Source: Microvirga arabica (GTDB taxonomy: Bacteria > Pseudomonadota > Alphaproteobacteria > Rhizobiales > Beijerinckiaceae). From it: a stretch of DNA of 64,000 bases. The stretch is taken from assembly GCF_016811235.1 (NCBI RefSeq), contig NZ_JAFBID010000003.1:1-64000 (forward strand). Direction: 5' to 3'. Positions 7,686 through 14,862 of this stretch are shown here, piece after piece; within the stretch, counting starts at the first letter, position 1; each line of letters begins with the position of its first letter. Under the pieces are notes generated by a model. The model made no database searches and was not told the origin of the DNA. It saw only the letters and a program-made list of their open reading frames with translations. Both the position numbers and the translations under genes were made by a program.

Positions 7686-7931
7686 TCAGACAGCCGCTTC
7701 TGCCAGCATCAGGATAATGCCGAGGGCAACGAGCATGATGCTGGGCCAATGGTGCTTGGGATGGAATCCGCGCACCCGCCCCTGCGGCTCGAGGGTCGCG
7801 CCCGCGCCCGTGGGACCCGTCCGGTGCGCATCGCTCAAGCGTCCCTTCCAGAGCACCTGGCCTGCCGCCAGCACAATCCCGGCAATGATGAGCAGCGCAC
7901 CGATCCAGACGAGGACCATGCCCGATTGCAT
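7686..7931 (-). CDS. small two-span membrane protein
   Basis: 81 aa with two hydrophobic helices (about 5-24, VLVWIGALLIIAGIVLAAG, and 61-78, IMLVALGIILMLAEA) joined by a polar loop rich in Gly, His and Arg. The layout resembles DUF2905-type small membrane proteins, but I cannot assign it firmly. The start at 7931 follows AGGAGGGTTTC; a longer frame opening at 7982 lacks such a site. It lies between the aldo/keto reductase and the ADYC-domain gene, all on the minus strand. Function unknown. Confidence 0.65.
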   Translation of the reverse strand: MQSGMVLVWIGALLIIAGIVLAAGQVLWKGRLSDAHRTGPTGAGATLEPQGRVRGFHPKHHWPSIMLVALGIILMLAEAAV

Positions 7932-8137
7932 GAAACCCTCCTGATGTAAGCCCCACCGAGCGAAGCATAACACGGCTTCCACCGAAGGCCCAAAATGCGC
8001 GGGCTTTCAGCGAGACGCCGAAGCCGAGCGGTTGAAGAGCAATGCGTCTGGATGGTGACGCATCGCGCCTTCCGTGCACGCTTCGGGTCCCAGGGAGGAG
8101 CGAAGCTTCGAATAGGTCTTCGCCAGTTCGTCGAGAG

Positions 8138-8788
8138 TCACATTCTCCGCAATGCGGGGAGGGCGACGCAGACGGCGCCGTCCTTGCTCCACGCGGCCTC
8201 GAACGGCAGCGGATTAGCGCTGTCCGGCTTCTGGATGCCGAAGCGGTCGTAGACATCGACAAGGGTTCCGTCGCGCGTTGCAGGACGGTTATCGCCGCCG
8301 TAGTCGGCACGCATCATGTGAACGCAGGCGGCATGCAGCTCCTGCATCGGCACATCCGCTCGGTCATCCCAGGGACGATAGCCCATGAGGATGCACTTTC
8401 CCTCCGCGCCGCTGGTGCAGGTCAGGTCGACGCCCGTTTCCTTCTGAAGCGGCAGGCCGAGCTGCCGGCCACGCGCGTCGGGCATGCAGGCGTTCTGGAA
8501 TGTTCGCCCGGCAGGATCTTCGACGAGAAACCGGTAGAGCACGACCGGGCCGCCGGGTACCCCGTCCTGCGTCTCGACAGCGTCAATCAGGACATGGATT
8601 GTCTTCTCGCCGCTGTGCATGACGATGCGGGCTCCAATCAGCGCCTCTCGCTCCAGCACCCGTCCCTCATCGAGGTGCAGTCTGAACTCACCCCTGTCCG
8701 CCTCCAAGCGGCCGTTCAGGGCCTGGCCCGCGCCGGAAGAGGCCAGGAGCAGAACGGCGCTGACGGCGATTGGCAAAGGCGCATGCAT
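8138..8788 (-). CDS. secreted ADYC-domain protein
   Basis: 216-aa exported protein. Start ATG 8788 follows GGGGAG and gives a typical signal peptide (MHAPLPIAVSAVLLLASSG, cleavage near AGQA, residue 22). The C-terminal half fits the ADYC domain family: CVHMMRADYGGDN, then TRDGTLVDVYDRFGIQ. The Cys that names the ADYC motif is Gly here (TAC GGC GGC). Other cysteines (NACMPDARG, LTCTSG, KCILMG, HAACVHMM, AVCVAL) remain and could form disulfides. The pentapeptide-repeat gene lies 70 bases upstream on the same strand, so the two are probably co-transcribed. Molecular function is unknown. Confidence 0.7.
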   Translation of the reverse strand: MHAPLPIAVSAVLLLASSGAGQALNGRLEADRGEFRLHLDEGRVLEREALIGARIVMHSGEKTIHVLIDAVETQDGVPGGPVVLYRFLVEDPAGRTFQNACMPDARGRQLGLPLQKETGVDLTCTSGAEGKCILMGYRPWDDRADVPMQELHAACVHMMRADYGGDNRPATRDGTLVDVYDRFGIQKPDSANPLPFEAAWSKDGAVCVALPALRRM

Positions 8789-8858
8789 GGCACACCACTC
8801 CCCGGCGGATGCCAGGAGAACCCTCGCAGGGAAGCAACGAGGGTTCTCTGGCTCGGGC

Positions 8859-9134
8859 TTACTTGAGCGTGACGCGAGCACCATCCTTCAGGATGACGCC
8901 CGTGGCCTGCACGCCCTGGCCGGCGACGGCGCCCTCACGGGCAGCACCATTGATATTGCGGCCGTTCATGTTGCGGCCGTTGAGCAGGATGCCGTTCAGG
9001 TTTCGGCCGTTCTCGGACACGCCGTTGATGTTGCGGCCGTTGAACGACAGGCCAGGCTTCCGTGAATTGGCTTCCGAGGCCACAAGGAGACCTGCCGCCA
9101 TCGCAGCGGTAAGAACAGTAAGAGACTTGATCAT
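8859..9134 (-). CDS. secreted pentapeptide-like NG-repeat protein
   Basis: 91-aa exported protein; start ATG 9134 follows AGGTG (GTG 9143 is an in-frame alternative). After a signal peptide (about 1-22), residues 32-66 form seven consecutive five-residue units each opening with Asn-Gly: NGRNI, NGVSE, NGRNL, NGILL, NGRNM, NGRNI, NGAAR. The five-residue periodicity, with a hydrophobic residue at a fixed position in most units, suggests a short quadrilateral beta-helix like pentapeptide-repeat proteins. The tail (GVILKDGARVTLK) is unrelated to the repeat. It is the first gene of a probable operon with the ADYC-domain protein. No function is assigned. Confidence 0.7.
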   Translation of the reverse strand: MIKSLTVLTAAMAAGLLVASEANSRKPGLSFNGRNINGVSENGRNLNGILLNGRNMNGRNINGAAREGAVAGQGVQATGVILKDGARVTLK

Positions 9135-9336
9135 TGTGTTCACCTACAGCCCCTTTGATTGAACATGTCCTTGTCGGCCCGTATTTTGAAACTTTATATC
9201 GGAAAGTGACGCGCCGAACTCAATGAACCTTTTGTTGAAAACTTTCCTCACAAAAAGGTTATGTGTCCTAGCGCACATGCTCAGGGGTGAAGCCGCAGGG
9301 CCTTACCTGCTATCGCGACCGTGCTATGCTTGAGGG

Positions 9337-9810
9337 ATGCTCTCGCCATCCGTCACCATCCGCCATCTCGGGCCAGGGGACGCTCCGGCTCTTCGCCGGC
9401 TGAACGTCTTGTTCGGACAGGCTTTCGCGGACCCGGAGACCTACACAAGGAAACAGCCTGAGGACGCCTACCTGGAGGCGTTGCTTGCCAAGGATCACGT
9501 TTTCGCCGTTGTGGCGCTGGCCGGCGAAGAGGTTTTGGGTGGGCTTGTGGCCTATGAGCTCGACAAGTTCGAGCAGGCGCGGCGCGAGGTGTACATCTAC
9601 GACCTTGCCGTCCACGCGGAGCATCGGCGGCAGGGCATTGCGACGGCTCTCATCGAGCATCTGCGCGGGATCGCTGCGGAGCGTGGCGCCTGGGTGATCT
9701 ATGTGCAGGCGGATTACGGCGACGACCCGGCCATCGCGCTCTACGAGAAACTTGGGACTCGTGAGGAGGTTCTGCACTTCGACATCGCGACGTCACCCGT
9801 GCCGCGCTAG
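9337..9810 (+). CDS. AAC(3)-I family aminoglycoside N-acetyltransferase homologue
   Basis: 157-aa GNAT acetyltransferase strongly resembling AAC(3)-I enzymes, which acetylate the 3-amino group of gentamicin-type aminoglycosides with acetyl-CoA. Diagnostic segments are LFGQAF (25-30), YELDKFEQARREVYIYDLAV (73-92), the acetyl-CoA pyrophosphate loop HRRQGIATALI (96-106) and YVQADYGDDPAIALYEKLG (122-140) followed by TREEVLHFDI. Base composition matches the neighbours and no integron or transposon sequence is nearby, so it looks like a resident chromosomal gene. Whether it confers resistance or has another amine substrate is unknown. Confidence 0.85.
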   Translation: MLSPSVTIRHLGPGDAPALRRLNVLFGQAFADPETYTRKQPEDAYLEALLAKDHVFAVVALAGEEVLGGLVAYELDKFEQARREVYIYDLAVHAEHRRQGIATALIEHLRGIAAERGAWVIYVQADYGDDPAIALYEKLGTREEVLHFDIATSPVPR

Positions 9811-10989
9811 TCAGGCCGCCTGCCCGGCGCACCACCCGGACGACCAGGCCCACTGGAAATTGTAGCCGCCGAGCCAGCCGGTCACGTCCACCACCTCGCC
9901 GATGAAGTAGAGGCCCGGAACCGCCTTGGCTTCCATGGTGCGGGAATCGAGTTCGCGGGTATCCACGCCGCCGAGCGTCACCTCGGCGGTGCGGTAGCCC
10001 TCCGATCCTGCCGGCTTGAAGCGCCAGCGGTTCACCGCCTCCTCGACGGCCCGAAGCCGCTTGTCGGAATAATCCGCCAGGTTGGCCGGCCCCTTCTCTG
10101 TCTCGGCGATGAGCTGCGCCAGACGCTTGGGCAGGAACGCCGAAAGCGCCGTCTGCAGGGCCTGACGCCCGTTCTGCGCCCGCGCCGCGCGCAATTCCTC
10201 GAACAGGTTCACGCCCGGCAGCATGGACAGGGTGATCTCGTCGCCCTCGCGCCAATAGGAGGAGATCTGCAGGATGGACGGGCCGCTCAACCCGCGATGG
10301 GTGAAGAGCAGCGCCTCGGGGAATTGCGTCTTACCGCAGGCCGCTACCGCATCGACGGCAACGCCCGCGAGAGGCGAGAGGCGCTCCAGTAGGGTCGGCT
10401 CCAGGGTCAGCGGCACCAGGGCTGGGCGGGTCTCGACAATTTTCAGCCCGAACTGCTGCGCGAGATCGTAGCCGAAGCCGGTGGCACCCATCTTCGGAAT
10501 GGACTTGCCCCCGCTCGCCACCACCAGCGACCGGCACTGCACCGCGCCCTGCGAGAGCCTGAGCAAGAACCCCTCAGACGTCTTCTCGGCGGATTGCACG
10601 GAGGTGGAGAGCCGAAGCTCCACATGGGCCCGCCGCATCTCTCTGAGCAGCAGATCGACGATCTGCCTCGACGAGCCGTCGCAGAAGAGCTGGCCCAAGG
10701 TCTTCTCGTGATAGGCGATGCCGTAGCGCTCCACCAGGGCGATGAAGTCGCGCTGCGTGTAGCGGCGCAGCGCCGAAATGGCGAAGCTCAGGTTCTGCGA
10801 GATGAAGTTGGCAGGCCCGGCGTTGAGATTGGTGAAGTTGCAGCGCCCGCCACCGGAGATGCGGATCTTCTCGCCAGGCTTGGCGGCGTGGTCGATGACC
10901 AGCACGGAGCGCCCGCGCTTGCCGGCCTCCGCCGCGCACATCATTCCGGCGGCGCCTGCGCCGATCACCACAACGTCGAACTGATCCAA
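9811..10989 (-). CDS. NAD(P)/FAD-dependent oxidoreductase, HI0933/BaiN family
   Basis: Flavoprotein of the HI0933-like (YhiN/BaiN) family, about 392 aa. The N-terminal Rossmann motif VVIGAGAAGMM binds FAD; GGGRCNFTN and, near the C terminus, GLYFIGEVVDVTGWLGGYNFQWA are family hallmarks. I chose TTG 10989 (LDQFDVVVIG) because AGGAAG lies about ten bases upstream and the length then fits the family; the frame stays open to 11055. Its stop directly abuts the acetyltransferase stop on the other strand. Substrate unknown; some homologues reduce bile-acid intermediates, but that should not be assumed here. Confidence 0.88.
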   Translation of the reverse strand: MDQFDVVVIGAGAAGMMCAAEAGKRGRSVLVIDHAAKPGEKIRISGGGRCNFTNLNAGPANFISQNLSFAISALRRYTQRDFIALVERYGIAYHEKTLGQLFCDGSSRQIVDLLLREMRRAHVELRLSTSVQSAEKTSEGFLLRLSQGAVQCRSLVVASGGKSIPKMGATGFGYDLAQQFGLKIVETRPALVPLTLEPTLLERLSPLAGVAVDAVAACGKTQFPEALLFTHRGLSGPSILQISSYWREGDEITLSMLPGVNLFEELRAARAQNGRQALQTALSAFLPKRLAQLIAETEKGPANLADYSDKRLRAVEEAVNRWRFKPAGSEGYRTAEVTLGGVDTRELDSRTMEAKAVPGLYFIGEVVDVTGWLGGYNFQWAWSSGWCAGQAA

Positions 10990-11183
10990 GAGAGGTCTTC
11001 CTGAGAGCCATGCAGGCCACAATGAGACGGTTCGGCCGATGGCTTTCGGCCTCACGATGGGCCGTAGGTATTCAGGTCAGGCGGCTGATGCAAGCGGCTC
11101 ACGATTGCGCCAGCACGGGAAGCATGCCAACGCTCCTGCGTTAGATCCTCACACCGCCTCTTTCTCGCCGGTCATCCTGCCTC

Positions 11184-11621
11184 ATGCCCCATCTTGCCGA
11201 ATACGGCGCCCTGTTCGCCGCGGCCTTCCTTTCGGCCACGATCTTCCCGTTCCAGTCGGAGGCCGTGCTGTTCGCGATGCTTGTGGCCGAGCACTACACC
11301 TGGTGGGTGCTCATTCTCGTGGCGAGCGTGGGCAACATTCTCGGCTCAATCGTGAACTGGTTCCTGGGCCGCTTCTTCGCCCATTTCGAGGATCGGCGCT
11401 GGTTTCCGGTGAAGCGCCACCAGATGGCCAAGGCGGAGGTCTGGTATCACAGGTACGGCCGGTGGACCCTGCTGCTGAGCTGGGTGCCGATCATCGGCGA
11501 TCCGCTCACCATCGTGGCAGGCTTGCTGCGGGAGCCCCTGCGGGTGTTCATCCCGCTCGTGGCGCTCGCCAAGACCGGGCGCTACCTCGCCGTCGGGGCC
11601 TTGAGCCTGGGATGGATTTGA
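11184..11621 (+). CDS. YqaA/DedA-like inner membrane protein
   Basis: 145-aa integral membrane protein of the SNARE-associated/VTT superfamily, YqaA branch. Hydrophobic segments lie at about 5-28, 38-62, 96-118 and 121-143. Family features include FPFQSEAVLFAML near the N terminus, the GNILGSIVNWFLGR glycine-rich helix and the late WVPIIGDPLTIVAGLLREPL motif. Members are thought to act in membrane lipid homeostasis or transport. It is followed within 15 bases by a large palindromic repeat that separates it from a convergent gene. Confidence 0.85.
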   Translation: MPHLAEYGALFAAAFLSATIFPFQSEAVLFAMLVAEHYTWWVLILVASVGNILGSIVNWFLGRFFAHFEDRRWFPVKRHQMAKAEVWYHRYGRWTLLLSWVPIIGDPLTIVAGLLREPLRVFIPLVALAKTGRYLAVGALSLGWI

Positions 11622-11635
11622 ACCACCGTTTCTAC

Positions 11636-11782
11636 TGTCATTTCGGGGCGAGCGGTAGCGAGAGCCCGGAATCCATAACCGCCATCGGCGCAGCATAGGA
11701 CGCAACGGTCCCTGAAGCATTCATTTGATAAGCGTCGTGTTTATGGATTCCGGGCTCGGCCTCCGGCCGCCCCGGAATGACA
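11636..11782. repeat. GTCATTCCGG intergenic palindrome, copy A
   Basis: Left arm 11636-11678 (TGTCATTTCGGGGCGAGCGG...GAATCCATAA) is an imperfect inverted copy of the right arm 11741-11782 (TTATGGATTCCGGGC...CCGGAATGACA), about 42 bp each, with a 60-bp centre. Related elements occur at 44030, 48955, 59725 and 61035. It lies between convergent genes and could act as a bidirectional terminator or 3' stabiliser. Confidence 0.85.
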
Positions 11783-11796
11783 GAGGGAGCTTAAGA

Positions 11797-12039
11797 TTAC
11801 GGCCCCTGCAGGCTCGACCAGATCTCTTCCAGGTGGCTTGGCTCGATTACGTCGCCGGATGCGGTGCGGATGACCGCGTGCATTCCGGCGGGCGCCTCGT
11901 TGGTCATGGCCCAGTGAACGGCCTCGCGGAGCGTCGCGAATTCCATGATGTCGCTGGGAGCGCCCTGTCTGCCATTCTGCGCGCCCAGGGGCTCGTATTG
12001 CAGATGTGCCGGAGCATCCAAATCGGTTTGCATGACCAT
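11797..12039 (-). CDS. small conserved hypothetical protein (80 aa)
   Basis: Soluble 80-aa acidic protein with no signal peptide or membrane segment. The central part, MEFATLREAVHWAMTNEAP, then HAVIRTASGDVIEPSHLEEI, reads as a small alpha/beta domain; I do not recognise the family. It is the second gene of a probable minus-strand pair, starting 47 bases after the stop of the cation-efflux-like gene. No motif suggests a biochemical activity. Confidence 0.6.
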   Translation of the reverse strand: MVMQTDLDAPAHLQYEPLGAQNGRQGAPSDIMEFATLREAVHWAMTNEAPAGMHAVIRTASGDVIEPSHLEEIWSSLQGP

Positions 12040-12086
12040 GTCGCCGTCCCGCTTTCGTTCGAAGGGTTCAGGCAGGACAACGCCGC

Positions 12087-12689
12087 TCAGGCTTCGGGCG
12101 TTTCAGCCCGATGTTCCTCACGGGCCTCCTCCCAGACCTCCCGAGCCGCATCCGCATTGACCGCCGCGATGGCGAGGCCGACGATCAGGTCCGGCCAAGC
12201 GGAGAGCGTGGCGGCCGTCACCAGCCCCGCTCCCACGATGGCCACGTTGGCGAACGCATCGTTGCGGGCGGACAGGAACGCCGCCTTGGTGAGGCTGCCG
12301 CCGTGATGGCGATGGCGGGCGAGCAGGAGCGCGCAGGCGAGATTGACCGCAAGAGCCCCTGCCCCGGCCAGCGACAGGAGCACCGGCTCGGGCGGGACCG
12401 GAGTCCAGAACTTCTCCCAGGCCATCCAGAGGGTGGCGAGGCCCGGCACGAGAATTATGGCGGCGAGCCCCATCCCCACACGCGCCCTCATCCTCAGCGT
12501 GAAACCTAAGGCCAGGAGGATGAGGAGGTTGATGGAGGCATCCTCCAGAAAGTCGATGCTGTCGGCAAAGAGCGACACCGACCCGATGGCAAGGGCCACC
12601 GCGAACTCGATGCCGAAATAGCCAAGGTTGAGGGCCGCCACGAGGGCGACCACCCGGCGCAAAGACCCATCGGAGGCCGTCTGATCCAT
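12087..12689 (-). CDS. short cation diffusion facilitator-like transporter
   Basis: 200-aa membrane protein related to the cation efflux (CDF, Zn/Co/Cd) family, with about six hydrophobic segments. The CDF metal-site pattern is recognisable as [13 protein letters not shown] in the second helix and [14 protein letters not shown] in the fifth. It lacks the roughly 90-residue cytoplasmic domain of full CDF proteins, ending shortly after the sixth helix with an acidic tail ([13 protein letters not shown]), so it belongs to the short CDF-like group. The metal specificity is unknown. It is divergent from ilvD, with an inverted repeat between the two starts. Confidence 0.75.
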   Translation of the reverse strand: MDQTASDGSLRRVVALVAALNLGYFGIEFAVALAIGSVSLFADSIDFLEDASINLLILLALGFTLRMRARVGMGLAAIILVPGLATLWMAWEKFWTPVPPEPVLLSLAGAGALAVNLACALLLARHRHHGGSLTKAAFLSARNDAFANVAIVGAGLVTAATLSAWPDLIVGLAIAAVNADAAREVWEEAREEHRAETPEA

Positions 12690-12703
12690 TCCTTGTCCTC
12701 TTC

Positions 12704-12752
12704 AGGTCGAGCCTTATCAAGGACGGTTGCCCCTTTCCAGCAAGCTCGACCT
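12704..12752. promoter_or_regulatory. inverted repeat in the transporter/ilvD divergent intergenic region
   Basis: AGGTCGAGC (12704-12712) and its exact complement GCTCGACCT (12744-12752) flank a 31-base centre. The position between two divergent starts suits an operator, but a structured leader is also possible. No regulator gene is adjacent. Confidence 0.35.
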
Positions 12753-12859
12753 TGAGCAATTCCATTGCGGCAAAGCAGGCGCGACCACAAGGAATGGCAA
12801 ATTTTCTTGCAAATTTCGCAATTTCAGATGAACAAGACCCCATAGAATTAGGGGAAACC

Positions 12860-14689
12860 ATGCCAGCCTATCGTTCTCGCACCACCACCCACGGCCGCAA
12901 CATGGCGGGCGCTCGCGGCCTCTGGCGGGCCACGGGCATGAAGGATTCCGACTTCGGCAAGCCGATCATCGCCGTGGTGAACTCCTTCACCCAGTTCGTG
13001 CCGGGCCATGTCCACCTGAAGGACCTGGGCCAGCTTGTGGCGCGGGAGATCGAGAAGGCCGGCGGTGTCGCCAAGGAGTTCAACACCATCGCGGTGGATG
13101 ACGGCATCGCCATGGGCCATGACGGCATGCTCTACTCCCTGCCCTCCCGCGAGCTGATCGCGGACTCGGTCGAGTACATGGTCAATGCCCATTGCGCCGA
13201 CGCGATGGTGTGCATCTCCAACTGCGACAAGATCACCCCCGGCATGCTGATGGCCGCCATGCGCCTCAACATCCCGGTGGTGTTCGTCTCGGGCGGTCCG
13301 ATGGAAGCCGGCAAGGTCGTGCTCAACGGCGTGACCAAAAAGCTCGACCTCGTGGACGCCATGGTGGCCGCCGCCGACGACAAGATCGCCGACGAGGACA
13401 TCAAGGCCATCGAGCGCTCCGCCTGCCCCACCTGCGGCTCGTGCTCGGGCATGTTCACGGCCAATTCCATGAACTGCCTCACCGAGGCGCTCGGCCTGTC
13501 GCTCCCCGGCAACGGCTCGACGCTCGCCACCCACGCCGACCGCAAGCGCCTCTTCGTGGAGGCCGGCCACCTGATCGTCGATCTCGCCCGCCGCTATTAC
13601 GAGCAGGACGACGAGACCGTGCTGCCGCGCTCCATCGCGTCTTTCGCGGCTTTCGAGAACGCCATGACGCTGGACATCGCCATGGGCGGGTCGAGCAACA
13701 CGGTGCTGCACCTGCTGGCCGCCGCCCACGAGGCGGAAGTGAACTTCACCATGGACGACATCGACCGTCTGTCGCGCCGGGTGCCGGTGCTGTGCAAGGT
13801 CGCGCCTGCCATCGCCAACGTGCACATGGAAGACGTGCACCGTGCCGGCGGCATCATGGGGATCCTGGGCGAGCTCGACCGCGCAGGCCTTCTCGACACC
13901 TCTGTGCCGACCGTTCACGCCGAGACCATGAAGACAGCCCTCGACCGCTGGGACGTGCGGCGCACGAACTCCCATGCGGTGCACGACTTCTTCCGCGCAG
14001 CCCCCGGCGGCGTGCCGACGCAGACCGCCTTCAGCCAGGAAAGCCGCTACGACAGCGTCGACACCGACCGCGCCGCCGGCGTGATCCGCGACGCGGAGCA
14101 TGCCTTCTCGAAGGATGGCGGCCTCGCGGTTCTCTCCGGCAATCTCGCGCTCGACGGCTGCATCGTAAAGACCGCCGGCGTCGACGAGAGCATCCTCGTA
14201 TTCTCGGGTCCTGCCATCGTGTTCGAGAGCCAGGACGATGCGGTGAGCGGCATTCTCAACGGCAAGGTCAAGGCCGGCGACGTGGTGGTCATCCGCTACG
14301 AGGGACCGCGCGGCGGCCCCGGCATGCAGGAGATGCTCTATCCCACGAGCTACCTGAAATCGAAGGGCCTCGGAAAGGCCTGCGCGCTCATCACCGACGG
14401 GCGCTTCTCGGGCGGCACATCGGGCCTGTCCATCGGCCACGCCTCGCCGGAAGCCGCCGAGGGCGGCACCATCGGCCTCGTGCAGGACGGCGACCGGATC
14501 GAGATCGACATCCCGAACCGCCGCATTCATCTGGCGGTGGACGAGGCCGAGCTCCAGCGCCGCCGCGCCGAGCAGGAGGCCAAGGGCTGGCAGCCGGCCC
14601 AGCCGCGCAAACGCAAGGTGTCGGCGGCCCTCAAGGCCTACGCTATGCTCGCCACCAGCGCCGCCAAGGGCGCCGTGCGGCAGATCTGA
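12860..14689 (+). CDS. ilvD: dihydroxy-acid dehydratase
   Basis: Iron-sulfur enzyme of valine, leucine and isoleucine biosynthesis; dehydrates 2,3-dihydroxy-3-methylbutanoate or -pentanoate to the 2-oxo acid. The 609-aa protein has cluster-ligand cysteines Cys122 ([10 protein letters not shown]) and Cys195 in [19 protein letters not shown] (189-207), with Cys192 also in that motif, and the late segment [18 protein letters not shown] typical of IlvD/Edd. ATG 12860 follows AGGGGAAACC; the frame stays open to 12752 but without a better start. A GC-rich inverted repeat follows the stop. It is monocistronic here, the other ilv genes being elsewhere. Confidence 0.97.
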   Translation: MPAYRSRTTTHGRNMAGARGLWRATGMKDSDFGKPIIAVVNSFTQFVPGHVHLKDLGQLVAREIEKAGGVAKEFNTIAVDDGIAMGHDGMLYSLPSRELIADSVEYMVNAHCADAMVCISNCDKITPGMLMAAMRLNIPVVFVSGGPMEAGKVVLNGVTKKLDLVDAMVAAADDKIADEDIKAIERSACPTCGSCSGMFTANSMNCLTEALGLSLPGNGSTLATHADRKRLFVEAGHLIVDLARRYYEQDDETVLPRSIASFAAFENAMTLDIAMGGSSNTVLHLLAAAHEAEVNFTMDDIDRLSRRVPVLCKVAPAIANVHMEDVHRAGGIMGILGELDRAGLLDTSVPTVHAETMKTALDRWDVRRTNSHAVHDFFRAAPGGVPTQTAFSQESRYDSVDTDRAAGVIRDAEHAFSKDGGLAVLSGNLALDGCIVKTAGVDESILVFSGPAIVFESQDDAVSGILNGKVKAGDVVVIRYEGPRGGPGMQEMLYPTSYLKSKGLGKACALITDGRFSGGTSGLSIGHASPEAAEGGTIGLVQDGDRIEIDIPNRRIHLAVDEAELQRRRAEQEAKGWQPAQPRKRKVSAALKAYAMLATSAAKGAVRQI

Positions 14690-14694
14690 AGCGA

Positions 14695-14722
14695 GGGAGC
14701 CCGGCAGGACCGGGCTCCTCCC
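14695..14722 (+). terminator. GC-rich hairpin after ilvD
   Basis: GGGAGCCCGG and CCGGGCTCC(T)C form a strong stem around the loop CAGGA, six bases after the ilvD stop. There is no run of T afterwards, so termination may be weak or the hairpin may protect the 3' end. Confidence 0.55.
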
Positions 14723-14830
14723 GTGCTCGCCATGTGCGAAAACGCACACGATCTTGGCCATTTTCCTGAGCCAGGACCGTTTTCCTCCCTGAACGAGGAG
14801 TACCCCGACCACCCGCACCTCCTAGCTGAC

Positions 14831-14847
14831 GCGTTACACAATAACGC
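14831..14847. promoter_or_regulatory. palindrome GCGTTA-N5-TAACGC before the autotransporter gene
   Basis: Perfect 6-bp inverted repeat with centre CACAA, ending just before the AAGGGAGGAAG ribosome binding site. Either an operator or a short leader hairpin that could affect access to the ribosome site. Confidence 0.35.
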
Positions 14848-14862
14848 AAGGGAGGAAGTGCC

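Noticed and set aside
9337-9810. Integron cassette origin for the AAC(3)-I-like gene
   Set aside because: No attC-like palindrome or integrase is near, and composition matches the surroundings.
12848-14818. Long open frame on the minus strand opposite ilvD (about 650 codons)
   Set aside because: Shadow of a high-GC coding strand: ilvD on the plus strand is unmistakable, and the antisense product is His/Gly/Arg/Val-rich with no domain.
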